The position numbers and the translations under genes are program-made. Below, piece by piece: positions 23,006 to 30,751 of a stretch of 64,000 nt of DNA (position 1 is its first letter; every line of letters begins with the position of its first letter). The notes beneath the pieces were generated by a model. The model was not told where the DNA came from, made no database searches, and saw only the letters and a program-made list of their open reading frames with translations. The stretch is from Flavobacterium akiainvivens (lineage in GTDB: Bacteria > Bacteroidota > Bacteroidia > Flavobacteriales > Flavobacteriaceae): the NCBI RefSeq assembly GCF_001278115.1, contig NZ_LIYD01000005.1:433906-497905 (forward strand), written 5' to 3'.

Positions 23006-24199
23006 ATGAATTTACACGAATATCAGGGAAAAGAAATACTGGCAAGCCACGGTGTGCGTGTGCAACGCGGTATTGTAGCTAACAGCCCTGCTGAGGCTGT
23101 AGCCGCTGCAAAAGAGCTTACTGCACAAACCGGTACAGGCTGGCACGTTATTAAAGCACAAATACATGCGGGTGGCCGTGGTAAAGGCGGTGGCGTAAAG
23201 CTTGCCAAAAACCTTGAGCAGGTTGAAGAGATTGCAGGACAAATTATAGGTATGGACCTTATAACACCTCAAACTCCTCCAACAGGTAAAAGGGTACACA
23301 AAGTACTTGTGGCTGAAGACGTATACTATCCCGGTGAAAGTGAAACTTCAGAATTTTATGTATCAGTACTTCTTAACAGGGGTACAGGCCGTAACATGAT
23401 TATGTATTCTACTGAGGGCGGTATGGATATTGAAGAAGTGGCTGAGCACACTCCAGACCGTATTTTTACTGAAGAAATTGACCCGGCTGTAGGCCTTCAG
23501 GGCTTCCAGGCAAGGAGAATTGCTTTTAACCTTGGCCTTAGCGGCAATGCTTTTAAAGAAATGGTAACATTTATTGCTGCTCTTTACAACGCTTATGTTG
23601 ACAGCGATTCATCAATGTTTGAAATAAACCCGGTTCTTAAAACATCAGACAATAAAATTCTTGCTGTAGATGCTAAAGTGGTGCTTGATGACAACGCTCT
23701 TTACCGCCAGAAGAAATATGCCGATATGCGCGATGTGCGTGAGGAAAACCCAATTGAGGTTGAAGCTAAAGAAGTAGGCCTTAACTATGTTGACCTTGAC
23801 GGTACTGTAGGTTGTATGGTAAACGGCGCAGGCCTTGCCATGGCAACTATGGACCTTATTAAATATGCAGGTTTTGAGCCGGCTAACTTCCTTGACGTGG
23901 GTGGTACTGCCGATGCCAAGCGTGTTGAAACGGCTTTCCGTATTATACTTAAAGACCCTAACGTAAAAGCAATCCTTATCAATATTTTTGGTGGTATTGT
24001 GCGTTGCGACCGTGTTGCACAGGGTGTTGTAGATGCTTACCAAAACATGGGTGATGCTATCAATGTGCCTATCATCGTTCGTCTTCAGGGTACTAATGCT
24101 GAGATAGCAAAAGAACTTATAGATAACTCTGGTATGCCTATCCTTTCTGCAACATTGTTCCAGGAAGCTGCTGACCAGGTTAAAGCTGCACTTAGCTAA
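23006..24199 (+). CDS. sucC: Succinyl-CoA synthetase (ADP-forming), beta subunit
   Basis: A 397-residue ATP-grasp protein, the usual length for SucC. It starts MNLHEYQGKEILASHGV, binds nucleotide through the ATP-grasp segment around AGGRGKGGGVKLAKN, has the Mg-binding FEINPVLKT and ends with the CoA-ligase-type domain including NIFGGIVRCDRVAQGVVDA. With the alpha subunit it converts succinyl-CoA to succinate and makes ATP in the citric acid cycle. The partner gene sucD is not adjacent: the next gene is on the opposite strand after a terminator, so the two subunits are encoded apart. Confidence 0.98.
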   Translation: MNLHEYQGKEILASHGVRVQRGIVANSPAEAVAAAKELTAQTGTGWHVIKAQIHAGGRGKGGGVKLAKNLEQVEEIAGQIIGMDLITPQTPPTGKRVHKVLVAEDVYYPGESETSEFYVSVLLNRGTGRNMIMYSTEGGMDIEEVAEHTPDRIFTEEIDPAVGLQGFQARRIAFNLGLSGNAFKEMVTFIAALYNAYVDSDSSMFEINPVLKTSDNKILAVDAKVVLDDNALYRQKKYADMRDVREENPIEVEAKEVGLNYVDLDGTVGCMVNGAGLAMATMDLIKYAGFEPANFLDVGGTADAKRVETAFRIILKDPNVKAILINIFGGIVRCDRVAQGVVDAYQNMGDAINVPIIVRLQGTNAEIAKELIDNSGMPILSATLFQEAADQVKAALS

Positions 24200-24220
24200 G
24201 AAGAAACTTCTATGTAATAG

Positions 24221-24246
24221 TAAAGGCCACCGAAAGGTGGCCTTTA
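24221..24246. terminator. Terminator after sucC
   Basis: A perfect 11-bp stem TAAAGGCCACC / GGTGGCCTTTA closed by a GAAA tetraloop, followed by TATTTTGT. It also faces the end of the convergent gene at 24281. Confidence 0.9.
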
Positions 24247-24280
24247 TATTTTGTAAACGTTTTGGTTTTAAAAAGATATA

Positions 24281-24613
24281 TTAAAAACCCAAATCACGTT
24301 CTATTTCTTCCATTTCAATAAGATCGTGGGCTTCCTGGAGTGTAGGTACAATAACCATTTCATCCGGAGCTTCATCATAATCAAATCCGGGTACTACCAA
24401 TACAAAAGATTTTTTTGCCTTGCGGTGTTTGTTGCTCAGTGGCAGGTAGGGCAGTAGCTGCTCCAACGCTAATTCGCCATTTGCTGTTAAGTCAAGCACC
24501 AGGTTTTGGTCTTTGTAAGTGCTGTATGCTGCGGTAACAGCTTCAAGAAAAGCGGCTGTGTTACTGTTTGTATCCGTTAAAACTGTTGTATGTCCTTTTT
24601 GTTCTGATTGCAT
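24281..24613 (-). CDS. STAS-like hypothetical protein, pyrimidine operon
   Basis: A 110-residue acidic protein. A first strand (HTTVLTD), the helix NSNTAAFLEAVTAAYSTY, then a strand-helix-strand (NLVLDLTANGELALEQLLPYLPLS, KKSFVLVVPG) gives the outline of a STAS/anti-sigma-antagonist fold, but the conserved Ser of true antagonists is not evident. In related Flavobacteria such a protein lies between pyrB and a ribonuclease Z gene; here it follows pyrB on the same strand after a 67-bp repeat-rich gap, and no rnz follows. Function unknown. Confidence 0.65.
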   Translation of the reverse strand: MQSEQKGHTTVLTDTNSNTAAFLEAVTAAYSTYKDQNLVLDLTANGELALEQLLPYLPLSNKHRKAKKSFVLVVPGFDYDEAPDEMVIVPTLQEAHDLIEMEEIERDLGF

Positions 24614-24628
24614 TTTTTCTAAAGCTTC

Positions 24629-24677
24629 TTAGCTCCTTAGCGGCTAAGCAGCTAAGAGGCTCAGCGGCTAAGCCGCT
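24629..24677. repeat. Dispersed intergenic repeat, copy 1 (GCTAAGC family)
   Basis: Several direct and inverted copies of AGCGGCTAAGC-type units. Positions 24643-24671 match 47750-47722 (opposite strand) at 26 of 29 bases by my alignment. It sits between pyrB and the STAS-like gene. Confidence 0.7.
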
Positions 24678-24680
24678 TTG

Positions 24681-25610
24681 TTACTGTTTAATTTTGCTTG
24701 CCAGCAGGTATATTACAGCCATCCTTACGGCCACACCGTTTTCTACCTGTTCTAATATAACCGATTGCTGAGAGTCGGCCACATCGCTGGTTATTTCTAC
24801 GCCACGGTTAATAGGGCCGGGGTGCATAATAATTATTTCTTTGTTAAGCGAGTCAAGCAACTGCTTGTCAAGGCCGTATTGTTGTGCATATTCACGCGTT
24901 GAAGGGAAGTAATTAACATCAAGCCTTTCATTTTGCACGCGCAGCATATTGGCTACATCACCCCACTCTAATGCTTTTCGAAGGTTAGGTTCTACCTTAA
25001 CACCAAGCGACTCAATATAACGTGGTATAAGCGTTTTTGGCCCGCATACGCGCACTTCGGCACCTTGCATCTGCAAAGCAAATATGTTAGAAAGTGCCAC
25101 ACGGCTGTGCAGTATATCGCCCACAATAACAATTTTTTTACCCTCTACACCGCCTAATTTCTCGCGGATGGTATAAGAATCCAGTAACGCCTGAGTAGGG
25201 TGCTCATGGGCACCGTCTCCAGCATTAACTATACTGGCGTTAACGTTATTGGCCAAAAAGTGTGCTGCTCCGGGTTTTTCATGCCTCATAACAACCATAT
25301 CTACTTTCATTGAAAGTATGTTGTTTACGGTATCAATCAGCGTTTCGCCTTTTTTAACAGAAGACTGTGCCGCACTAAAGCTTATTACATCGGCGCTAAG
25401 CCTTTTTTGTGCCAGTTCAAAAGAAAGGCGGGTACGGGTACTGTTTTCAAAAAAAATGTTGGCTATGGTAATATCCCTGAGCGAGGGTACTTTTTTAATA
25501 GGGCGGTTAATTACTTCTTTAAACTGGTCTGCAGTTTCAAAAATAAGGTCAATATCGGCCTTGTTTATATATTTTATACCAAGTAAATGATTAACGCTCA
25601 GTTCTTTCAT
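24681..25610 (-). CDS. pyrB: Aspartate carbamoyltransferase, catalytic subunit
   Basis: A 309-residue enzyme joining carbamoyl phosphate and aspartate, the committed step of pyrimidine synthesis. The carbamoyl-phosphate site FFENSTRTRLSFE is at residues 53-65, followed by HEHPTQALLD and the aspartate-binding MHPGPINRG. No regulatory subunit gene (pyrI) is near. It follows pyrR by 24 bases on the same strand, so the regulator and the enzyme are cotranscribed. Confidence 0.97.
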   Translation of the reverse strand: MKELSVNHLLGIKYINKADIDLIFETADQFKEVINRPIKKVPSLRDITIANIFFENSTRTRLSFELAQKRLSADVISFSAAQSSVKKGETLIDTVNNILSMKVDMVVMRHEKPGAAHFLANNVNASIVNAGDGAHEHPTQALLDSYTIREKLGGVEGKKIVIVGDILHSRVALSNIFALQMQGAEVRVCGPKTLIPRYIESLGVKVEPNLRKALEWGDVANMLRVQNERLDVNYFPSTREYAQQYGLDKQLLDSLNKEIIIMHPGPINRGVEITSDVADSQQSVILEQVENGVAVRMAVIYLLASKIKQ

Positions 25611-25634
25611 TTTAGTTGTTGTGTGTTGTTGCTT

Positions 25635-26177
25635 TTAGCTTTTTTGAACAATGTAAACGGCATCTTCGCCTTCGTTTTCCACCCAAGATACCTTAACCTT
25701 TTCGTTGTTTATGGCATCTACCTGGCGGCCCCTGTAATCAGGCTGTATGGGCAGGTCGCGGCTAAAACGGCGGTCTATAAGCACCATAAGCTCTATATTG
25801 CTTGGACGCCCAAACGATTGTATGGCGGTAAGTGCTGCACGAATGCTGCGGCCGGTATATAAAACATCGTCTATAAATACCACCTTTTTATTTTCTACAA
25901 TAAAGTCAATTTCAGTTTTATTGGCCTCAAGTGGTTTTTCATGACGGCGGAAATCATCGCGAAAGAATGTAATATCAAGGTTGCCCAGCTTAATTTCGGG
26001 CACATTATATTCTTTTTCCAGTATTTGTTTTATGCGGTTTGCCACAAAGCCACCACGCGGCTGTATGCCTATAAGAACCGTGTCAGAAAAATCAAGGTGT
26101 TTTTCTATCAGCTGGCAGGCCAGGCGGTGCAGTATTATGTTTACTTCGCGGCTTGTAAGCAATATTTTATGGCTCAT
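25635..26177 (-). CDS. pyrR: Bifunctional pyr operon regulator/uracil phosphoribosyltransferase
   Basis: A 180-residue type I phosphoribosyltransferase with the PRPP loop VVFIDDVLYTGRSIRAAL. The start LTSREVNIILHRLACQLIE and the middle GIQPRGGFVANRI match PyrR. In Firmicutes PyrR binds mRNA to attenuate pyr genes; in Bacteroidota the enzyme is common but RNA regulation is less clear, and I see no clear anti-terminator fold upstream. First gene of the pyrR-pyrB-STAS-like group. Confidence 0.93.
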   Translation of the reverse strand: MSHKILLTSREVNIILHRLACQLIEKHLDFSDTVLIGIQPRGGFVANRIKQILEKEYNVPEIKLGNLDITFFRDDFRRHEKPLEANKTEIDFIVENKKVVFIDDVLYTGRSIRAALTAIQSFGRPSNIELMVLIDRRFSRDLPIQPDYRGRQVDAINNEKVKVSWVENEGEDAVYIVQKS

Positions 26178-26344
26178 GTTTTGGGTAATGGTTTGGAGGT
26201 GTAAAAGTAGGTAAAAAATGGCTTTTTAAAAAGTAAACTTTACACAATACTTAAACCCTTAATTTTAAGCTAATTGATTTATTTTTAAGAAAATCCAGTC
26301 AGGTATGTTTTAACTTTAAGTAATAAACCTAAAAACAAAACAGT

Positions 26345-26512
26345 ATGCAAACCAGGATTATAAAATTAGGCTTTTTTGCCATATTGCTAAGCCTTGTAAC
26401 AGGATGTGAACTTATTGGCGATATTTTTCAGGCGGGTATGGCAGTGGGTATTTTTGCCGTGATTGCCGTTGTAGTAATTATCATCTGGATTATAAGCCGT
26501 TTCAGGAAATAA
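26345..26512 (+). CDS. 55-residue lipoprotein with one membrane helix
   Basis: ATG at 26345, TAA at 26510. The N-terminus is a lipoprotein signal (IIKLGFFAILLSLVTGC, Cys at residue 21) followed by ELIGDIFQAGM, then a second long hydrophobic helix (GIFAVIAVVVIIIWII) and a basic end (SRFRK). The same layout, CE-x-IGDIF plus one helix, is found in small flavobacterial proteins often misannotated as phosphatidate cytidylyltransferase fragments. Function unknown. A strong terminator follows directly. Confidence 0.75.
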   Translation: MQTRIIKLGFFAILLSLVTGCELIGDIFQAGMAVGIFAVIAVVVIIIWIISRFRK

Positions 26513-26542
26513 AAAAAGCATCTGCCGTGGCAGATGCTTTTT
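26513..26542. terminator. Bidirectional terminator
   Basis: 14-bp perfect arms AAAAAGCATCTGCC and GGCAGATGCTTTTT with a 2-base centre, between the small lipoprotein gene and the convergent ankyrin gene. Confidence 0.9.
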
Positions 26543-26564
26543 AACCATTTTTTCAGGCCTGCAC

Positions 26565-26954
26565 TTAAGAGTCAAGTGCCTGCTTAATTAATTCCTCTGC
26601 ATCAGATGCTTTAGATATCTGTGCATGCTTTAGTGCTGTAAGGCCTTTTTCATCAGCAGCTTTAAGGTTTGCGCCTTTATCAAGCAAAAGTTTAATAATG
26701 TCTACACGATTGTACCTGGCGGCTACCATAAGTGGTGTCATGCCGTTAGATTTTTCGTTTACATCAGCCCCATACTCAATAAATTTCTTTACCGTTTCGG
26801 TATCACCTTTCATAATAGCAATTGCAAGCGGCGTGTTGTTTCCGTATTCTTTAACTAACCCAAATTCTGGAACAGCAGTTGTGTTTGCAGATGCCATTGT
26901 TACGTTACTAAATGCTAATAAAGCAAGGCCTAAATAAATGATCGCTTTTTTCAT
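26565..26954 (-). CDS. Exported ankyrin-repeat protein
   Basis: A 129-residue protein with a signal peptide (MKKAIIYLGLALLAFSNVTMASA). The mature part has about two and a half ankyrin repeats: NTPLAIAIMKGDTETVKKFIEYGADVN, GMTPLMVAARYNRVDIIKLLLDKGANL and GLTALKHA (each shown in shortened form by its key residues TPL, G-A-x, LL-x-GA). Ankyrin repeats bind other proteins; a periplasmic location is unusual but known in Bacteroidota. It stands alone, facing the small lipoprotein gene. Confidence 0.85.
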   Translation of the reverse strand: MKKAIIYLGLALLAFSNVTMASANTTAVPEFGLVKEYGNNTPLAIAIMKGDTETVKKFIEYGADVNEKSNGMTPLMVAARYNRVDIIKLLLDKGANLKAADEKGLTALKHAQISKASDAEELIKQALDS

Positions 26955-27175
26955 GATAATTGATTTTTTGATGATTGATATGTTGTTTTGTTTTTACTTC
27001 CGGATGATTAGCCCGTTTAATATAATAGACGCTCATTACCCCGTTTTCGTTACAACAATTAATTGTTTTAACACTCTTTTAACTATTAAATTTTGTTATG
27101 CAGGCATATAATAATTATGTAAGTGTCTTTATTTACTGATTATTACAGTAATTTCGGGTTTAAATAAAACATCTG

Positions 27176-27183
27176 TATTTTTG
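27176..27183 (+). promoter_or_regulatory. -7 box for thiamine pyrophosphokinase gene
   Basis: TATTTTTG, 16 bases before the ATG at 27200. Confidence 0.6.
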
Positions 27184-27199
27184 TTGAAATTTTTTAGAA

Positions 27200-27862
27200 A
27201 TGTCATCACACCATATTGTTAGAGACGACCAGGAGCCCGCACTTATTATAGCCAACGGGCAGGAATGCAGCCCCGAACTTTTAGGGCAGCTGCTGGAATG
27301 GAGCCCCCTGGTTATTGTACTTGACAGTGCAATAGAGCGTGTTATGCAACTGGATATTAAGGTAGATGTATTGCTTGGTGATTTTGACCATGGCTTTGAC
27401 CCTGAAACTTACAGGGATTTACAGTATCCGCTTGAAATAGTACATACACCCGACCAGGACAAGACCGACCTTGAAAAAGCCTGTGATTATCTTGTGGAAA
27501 GAGGTTTTCCTGCCGTAAATGTTGTGTGGGCAACGGGCAAAAGGGCAGACCATACCATAACAAATATTACCAATATTGTACGGTTTAGGGATAAACTCAA
27601 AATAGTTGTACTTGACGACCATAGTAAGGTTTTTGTGCTCCCCCCTAAATTTGAAAAGTGGTATACTGCCGGCACACCCATATCATTAATACCGGTAGGG
27701 AAGGTAAGCGGCATTTATTCTCAAAATTTAATGTATGAGCTTAATAATGATGAGCTAACAATAGGTTATCGCACGGGTAGCAGTAACAAAGTGGTTAAAG
27801 ATGGAATTGTAACTATTGAACATACCGCCGGAGACCTGCTTATGATGGAGTGTTTTGACTGA
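27200..27862 (+). CDS. Thiamine pyrophosphokinase
   Basis: A 220-residue enzyme that converts thiamine to thiamine pyrophosphate with ATP. The N-terminal domain has ANGQECS, the acidic LLGDFDHG and DQDKTDLEKA with its catalytic Asp residues, and ATGKRADHTI, a variant of the GGRxDH motif; the C-terminal beta domain binds thiamine. The length is normal for bacterial members (ThiN-type). No TPP riboswitch is visible in the 245 bases upstream; a plain -7 box is there instead. Confidence 0.9.
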   Translation: MSSHHIVRDDQEPALIIANGQECSPELLGQLLEWSPLVIVLDSAIERVMQLDIKVDVLLGDFDHGFDPETYRDLQYPLEIVHTPDQDKTDLEKACDYLVERGFPAVNVVWATGKRADHTITNITNIVRFRDKLKIVVLDDHSKVFVLPPKFEKWYTAGTPISLIPVGKVSGIYSQNLMYELNNDELTIGYRTGSSNKVVKDGIVTIEHTAGDLLMMECFD

Positions 27863-27870
27863 GGTTAACT

Positions 27871-28011
27871 TAGAAGTCAGAAATTAGAAATTAGAATGAA
27901 CTTCACTCAAAATAAAAACGCAGATGTAATAATTTATCACATCTGCGTTTCTCATTTAAATTAAGGTTTCCGGTAGCTAATTCTAATTTCTGAGTTCTAA
28001 TTTCTGAATTA
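27871..28011. repeat. Inverted repeat of TTCTAATTTCTGA units around a terminator
   Basis: AGTCAGAAATTAGAAATTAG (27876-27895) and, inverted, ATTCTAATTTCTGAG with a further unit (27979-28010) flank the terminator at 27916-27950. Each arm holds two short units, so the arms can pair over about 25 bases. Confidence 0.6.
27916..27950. terminator. Bidirectional terminator
   Basis: AAACGCAGATGT (27916-27927) and ACATCTGCGTTT (27939-27950), 12-bp perfect arms, 11-base loop, between convergent genes. Confidence 0.85.
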
Positions 28012-28015
28012 GAGT

Positions 28016-30517
28016 TTAACCTCCCATATACTCATCGCCTCCGCCGCCATTGTCCTGGCGCTGGCGCTGCTGTTCTTTTTGCCTGTCAGACCTGCTCATG
28101 TTAAAACGGTAGGTAAAGCTTAGTGTTACCTGCCTTTGCCTCCACTGCATTTCGCTGTACGAGCGTATCTGGCCCGGTATAAAGGTATCGTTCTTCATTT
28201 TACGTGAGTTAAAAATATCCTGCACGTTTAACGCTATGGTAGCCTGGTCTTTTAAAATATCCTTGCTTAGGGCAGTATTGGCACTTGCCACACCCACACG
28301 GCGGCCCTGAGCATTGTTTTGCGGTGCTTCATAGTTTCCGTTAAGCTGCCAGTCTATTTTCCATGGCAGGCTTATTTTACTGTTAAGGCGGGTGGTCCAG
28401 GCATAGGCCGTGTTATTAAAATCCTGGTAGTCGTTAACTGTTTCGCCGGTTGTAGGGTCGGTATACGTAAAGGTGTAATCACCCTGTGTCTCGTTACGGA
28501 AGAAGTTAAAGTTGCTGTTTAGCCTCCACCATTTAAAAGGATTATAGTTTACATTAAACTCAAAGCCAAAACGGTATTCTTTAGCAAGGTTAATAGGGGT
28601 TGTAAGCGTTATTGGCGTACCATCGGCCGTTGTACCGCCTGCCTGGCGCACAAACTGGAAGCTGTCATCGGTCATGTTAAAGTAAGCCGAAGTATTTAGG
28701 GTTATATCCCTCCATTTTTTCATGTAGCCGGCATCAATAGAGTGTGTCATACTCGGGTTAATGTCGGGGTTACCCCTAAAGATATTAATGTTACTCTCAA
28801 GGCCGCCAAACGGGTTAAGGAACCTGCCTCGGGGGCGGTTTATCCTGCGTGCATAGCTAAGGCTAAGGCTGCTGCTTTCGCTAAACTCATAAGACGCAAA
28901 GGCAGTAGGGAAGAAGTTGTTGTACCTCTTGTTGTTAAAATCGTTAGTGGTAAGCAGGTTAACATCTATGTTAGAGTCTTCCCACCTAAGGCCAAGCAGG
29001 TAAGAGAATTTACCCATTTTATTGCCGTATTGTGCATAAAGCGCATTAACCTTTTCTTTATAAATAAGGTGGTTAGTGTAGTTTACATTGTTTTCATACG
29101 CCCCGTCAACAAGGTCTTCGGTAGTAAAATCTACATCCTGCTGGCTGAAGCTGCCACGGTAACCGGCTTCAAAACGCCCGCTTTCGCCAAGAGGCAACAC
29201 ATAATCGGCCTGAATAAGCCCACGGCTTTCCTCTGTATCGTTAAACGTGCGCTGATAGGCGTTTTCAAGGTTTGTATTGATGTACTCATCGCTTATGTTG
29301 GCATTTTCATCTTCAATGTTTTTTGAAGCCGACATATCAATCTTAAGCTCGTGGCCGTTATTGTCAAATTTCTTCTGGAAGCTGGTGCTGTAATTAAGGT
29401 TGCTTTCTTCGCTTTCCTGTGCGTTTAGCCTGTAGCGTGAGCTCAGGTAGTTGCGGCTGGCATCATAATTATCATAATAGGTTTTAGTAGGGTTGTCGCC
29501 TGTATTGCGGCGGATGCTGATGGCGTTTGTCCATGTAGCGGTAGAGTCTACAAACCACTCAAGGCCTACAGTAGCGTTAAAACCTTTACGTTTACGGTCG
29601 TTAGTACGGCGCTCGTTTGTAAAGCTTTCGGTATTGTTGTCGGCATCAAGATATTCAGCCTCTGTTTTAGAGTTACCGGGGTTGTTACGGTAGTTATAGC
29701 CCATATTGGTATAAAGGTTAAAGCTTTCGCCCCTAAAGTTTAGGTTGGCGCTGGCACCGTGGTTAGCCGGGTCGCCGGTATTAGCCATTAAAGAGCCGTT
29801 AAAGCCGTTTGCCTTACCTTTTTTAAGCACGATGTTTACAATACCGCCACCACCTTCGGCATCATAACGTGCAGAAGGGTTTGTAATAATCTCTACTTTA
29901 TCTACGCTGTCTGCAGGCAGCAGGCGCAGTACCTCGGCCACATTGCTGCCCGCAAGATTACTGGGGCGGCCGTCTATAAGTATGGTAACACTCTGGTTGC
30001 CACGAAGCGCCACATTACCTTCAGCATCTACCGAAAGCGACGGAACGTTATCAAGCACATCGCTAACCGTACCGCCTTTTACCATCATATCGTTACCTAT
30101 GTTGTACACGCGCTTATCAAGCTTTAGCTCAACGGTAGTAACTTCAGATATAATTTCCACACCTTCAAGCTCAGTAGCGTCTACGCTCATGCCTATTGCC
30201 CCAAGGTTGGTATCGGCTTCTATGGCGCGATTTTCTATCGTAAAGTTTTTATACGAAAAAAACGAGATTAGTATTTTGTAGGTGCCCGGTGCAACTTCTA
30301 CCGAAAATTTACCCTTATCGTCTGTAAGGCCGCCGCCCATTGTGGCACCGGCTACATTTTGTATTACAATATTGGCAAATTCAAGCGGTTCTTTGCTTGA
30401 GGCATCTGTTACGGTACCGGTTACGGTTACTTTTTTACCCGCGGGCTGGCCCTGGGCAAACAAACCTGCCGATAAAAATAACAGGGAGTAGATGAATGTG
30501 ATCTTTAAAAATTTCAT
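28016..30517 (-). CDS. TonB-dependent receptor-like outer-membrane barrel protein
   Basis: An 833-residue outer-membrane protein. A signal peptide (MKFLKITFIYSLLFLSAGLFAQ) is followed by a CarboxypepD_reg domain (about 28-115: VTGTVTDASSKEPLEFANI), a TonB plug (about 130-230, ending in VTILIDGRPSNLAG and VEIITNPSARYDAEGGGGIVNIVLKK-type sequence with the GGGGIVNI loop) and a large beta-barrel of the OMP_b-brl_3 kind. It lacks a SusC-type signature, so a polysaccharide role is not implied. The C-terminus is Gln/Arg/Gly-rich (QQRQRQDNGGGGDEYMGG), unlike the aromatic end of most barrels. ATG 30517 gives a clean signal peptide; an ATG 48 bases upstream adds 16 non-signal residues. Confidence 0.88.
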   Translation of the reverse strand: MKFLKITFIYSLLFLSAGLFAQGQPAGKKVTVTGTVTDASSKEPLEFANIVIQNVAGATMGGGLTDDKGKFSVEVAPGTYKILISFFSYKNFTIENRAIEADTNLGAIGMSVDATELEGVEIISEVTTVELKLDKRVYNIGNDMMVKGGTVSDVLDNVPSLSVDAEGNVALRGNQSVTILIDGRPSNLAGSNVAEVLRLLPADSVDKVEIITNPSARYDAEGGGGIVNIVLKKGKANGFNGSLMANTGDPANHGASANLNFRGESFNLYTNMGYNYRNNPGNSKTEAEYLDADNNTESFTNERRTNDRKRKGFNATVGLEWFVDSTATWTNAISIRRNTGDNPTKTYYDNYDASRNYLSSRYRLNAQESEESNLNYSTSFQKKFDNNGHELKIDMSASKNIEDENANISDEYINTNLENAYQRTFNDTEESRGLIQADYVLPLGESGRFEAGYRGSFSQQDVDFTTEDLVDGAYENNVNYTNHLIYKEKVNALYAQYGNKMGKFSYLLGLRWEDSNIDVNLLTTNDFNNKRYNNFFPTAFASYEFSESSSLSLSYARRINRPRGRFLNPFGGLESNINIFRGNPDINPSMTHSIDAGYMKKWRDITLNTSAYFNMTDDSFQFVRQAGGTTADGTPITLTTPINLAKEYRFGFEFNVNYNPFKWWRLNSNFNFFRNETQGDYTFTYTDPTTGETVNDYQDFNNTAYAWTTRLNSKISLPWKIDWQLNGNYEAPQNNAQGRRVGVASANTALSKDILKDQATIALNVQDIFNSRKMKNDTFIPGQIRSYSEMQWRQRQVTLSFTYRFNMSRSDRQKEQQRQRQDNGGGGDEYMGG

Positions 30518-30684
30518 GAAATAGTATATATAGTAAGTTTTGATGATTGAGCCTGTTTGACACAAAAACTCCGCCGAGGTTTAACTCTTAAATATTAATG
30601 ATTTGTTAAAATTTTAAAATTTGGTGTAAGGGGTTGTAAACGAGGGGCTAACTTTTTTGCTCATAAATACTATATCTGAAATTA

Positions 30685-30705
30685 TATATTTGGCAGTATA
30701 CTGCC
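30685..30705 (+). promoter_or_regulatory. Orphan -7 box with an overlapping palindrome
   Basis: TATATTTG at 30685-30692 runs into GGCAGTATACTGCC, a perfect 14-bp palindrome at 30692-30705, where transcription would start. No gene follows on this strand; a hairpin terminator lies 20 bases on. Confidence 0.4.
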
Positions 30706-30725
30706 GTGACAGCTATTCAATTAAA

Positions 30726-30748
30726 AAACGCCGCTAAGTGCGGCGTTT
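30726..30748. terminator. Terminator after the M1 aminopeptidase gene
   Basis: AAACGCCGC (30726-30734) and GCGGCGTTT (30740-30748), 9-bp arms, 5-base loop, 3 bases beyond the stop codon of the gene on the minus strand. Confidence 0.85.
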
Positions 30749-30751
30749 GGG

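Noticed and set aside
26955..27199. A TPP riboswitch before thiamine pyrophosphokinase
   Set aside because: No conserved TPP-aptamer blocks can be seen; only a plain promoter box is present.
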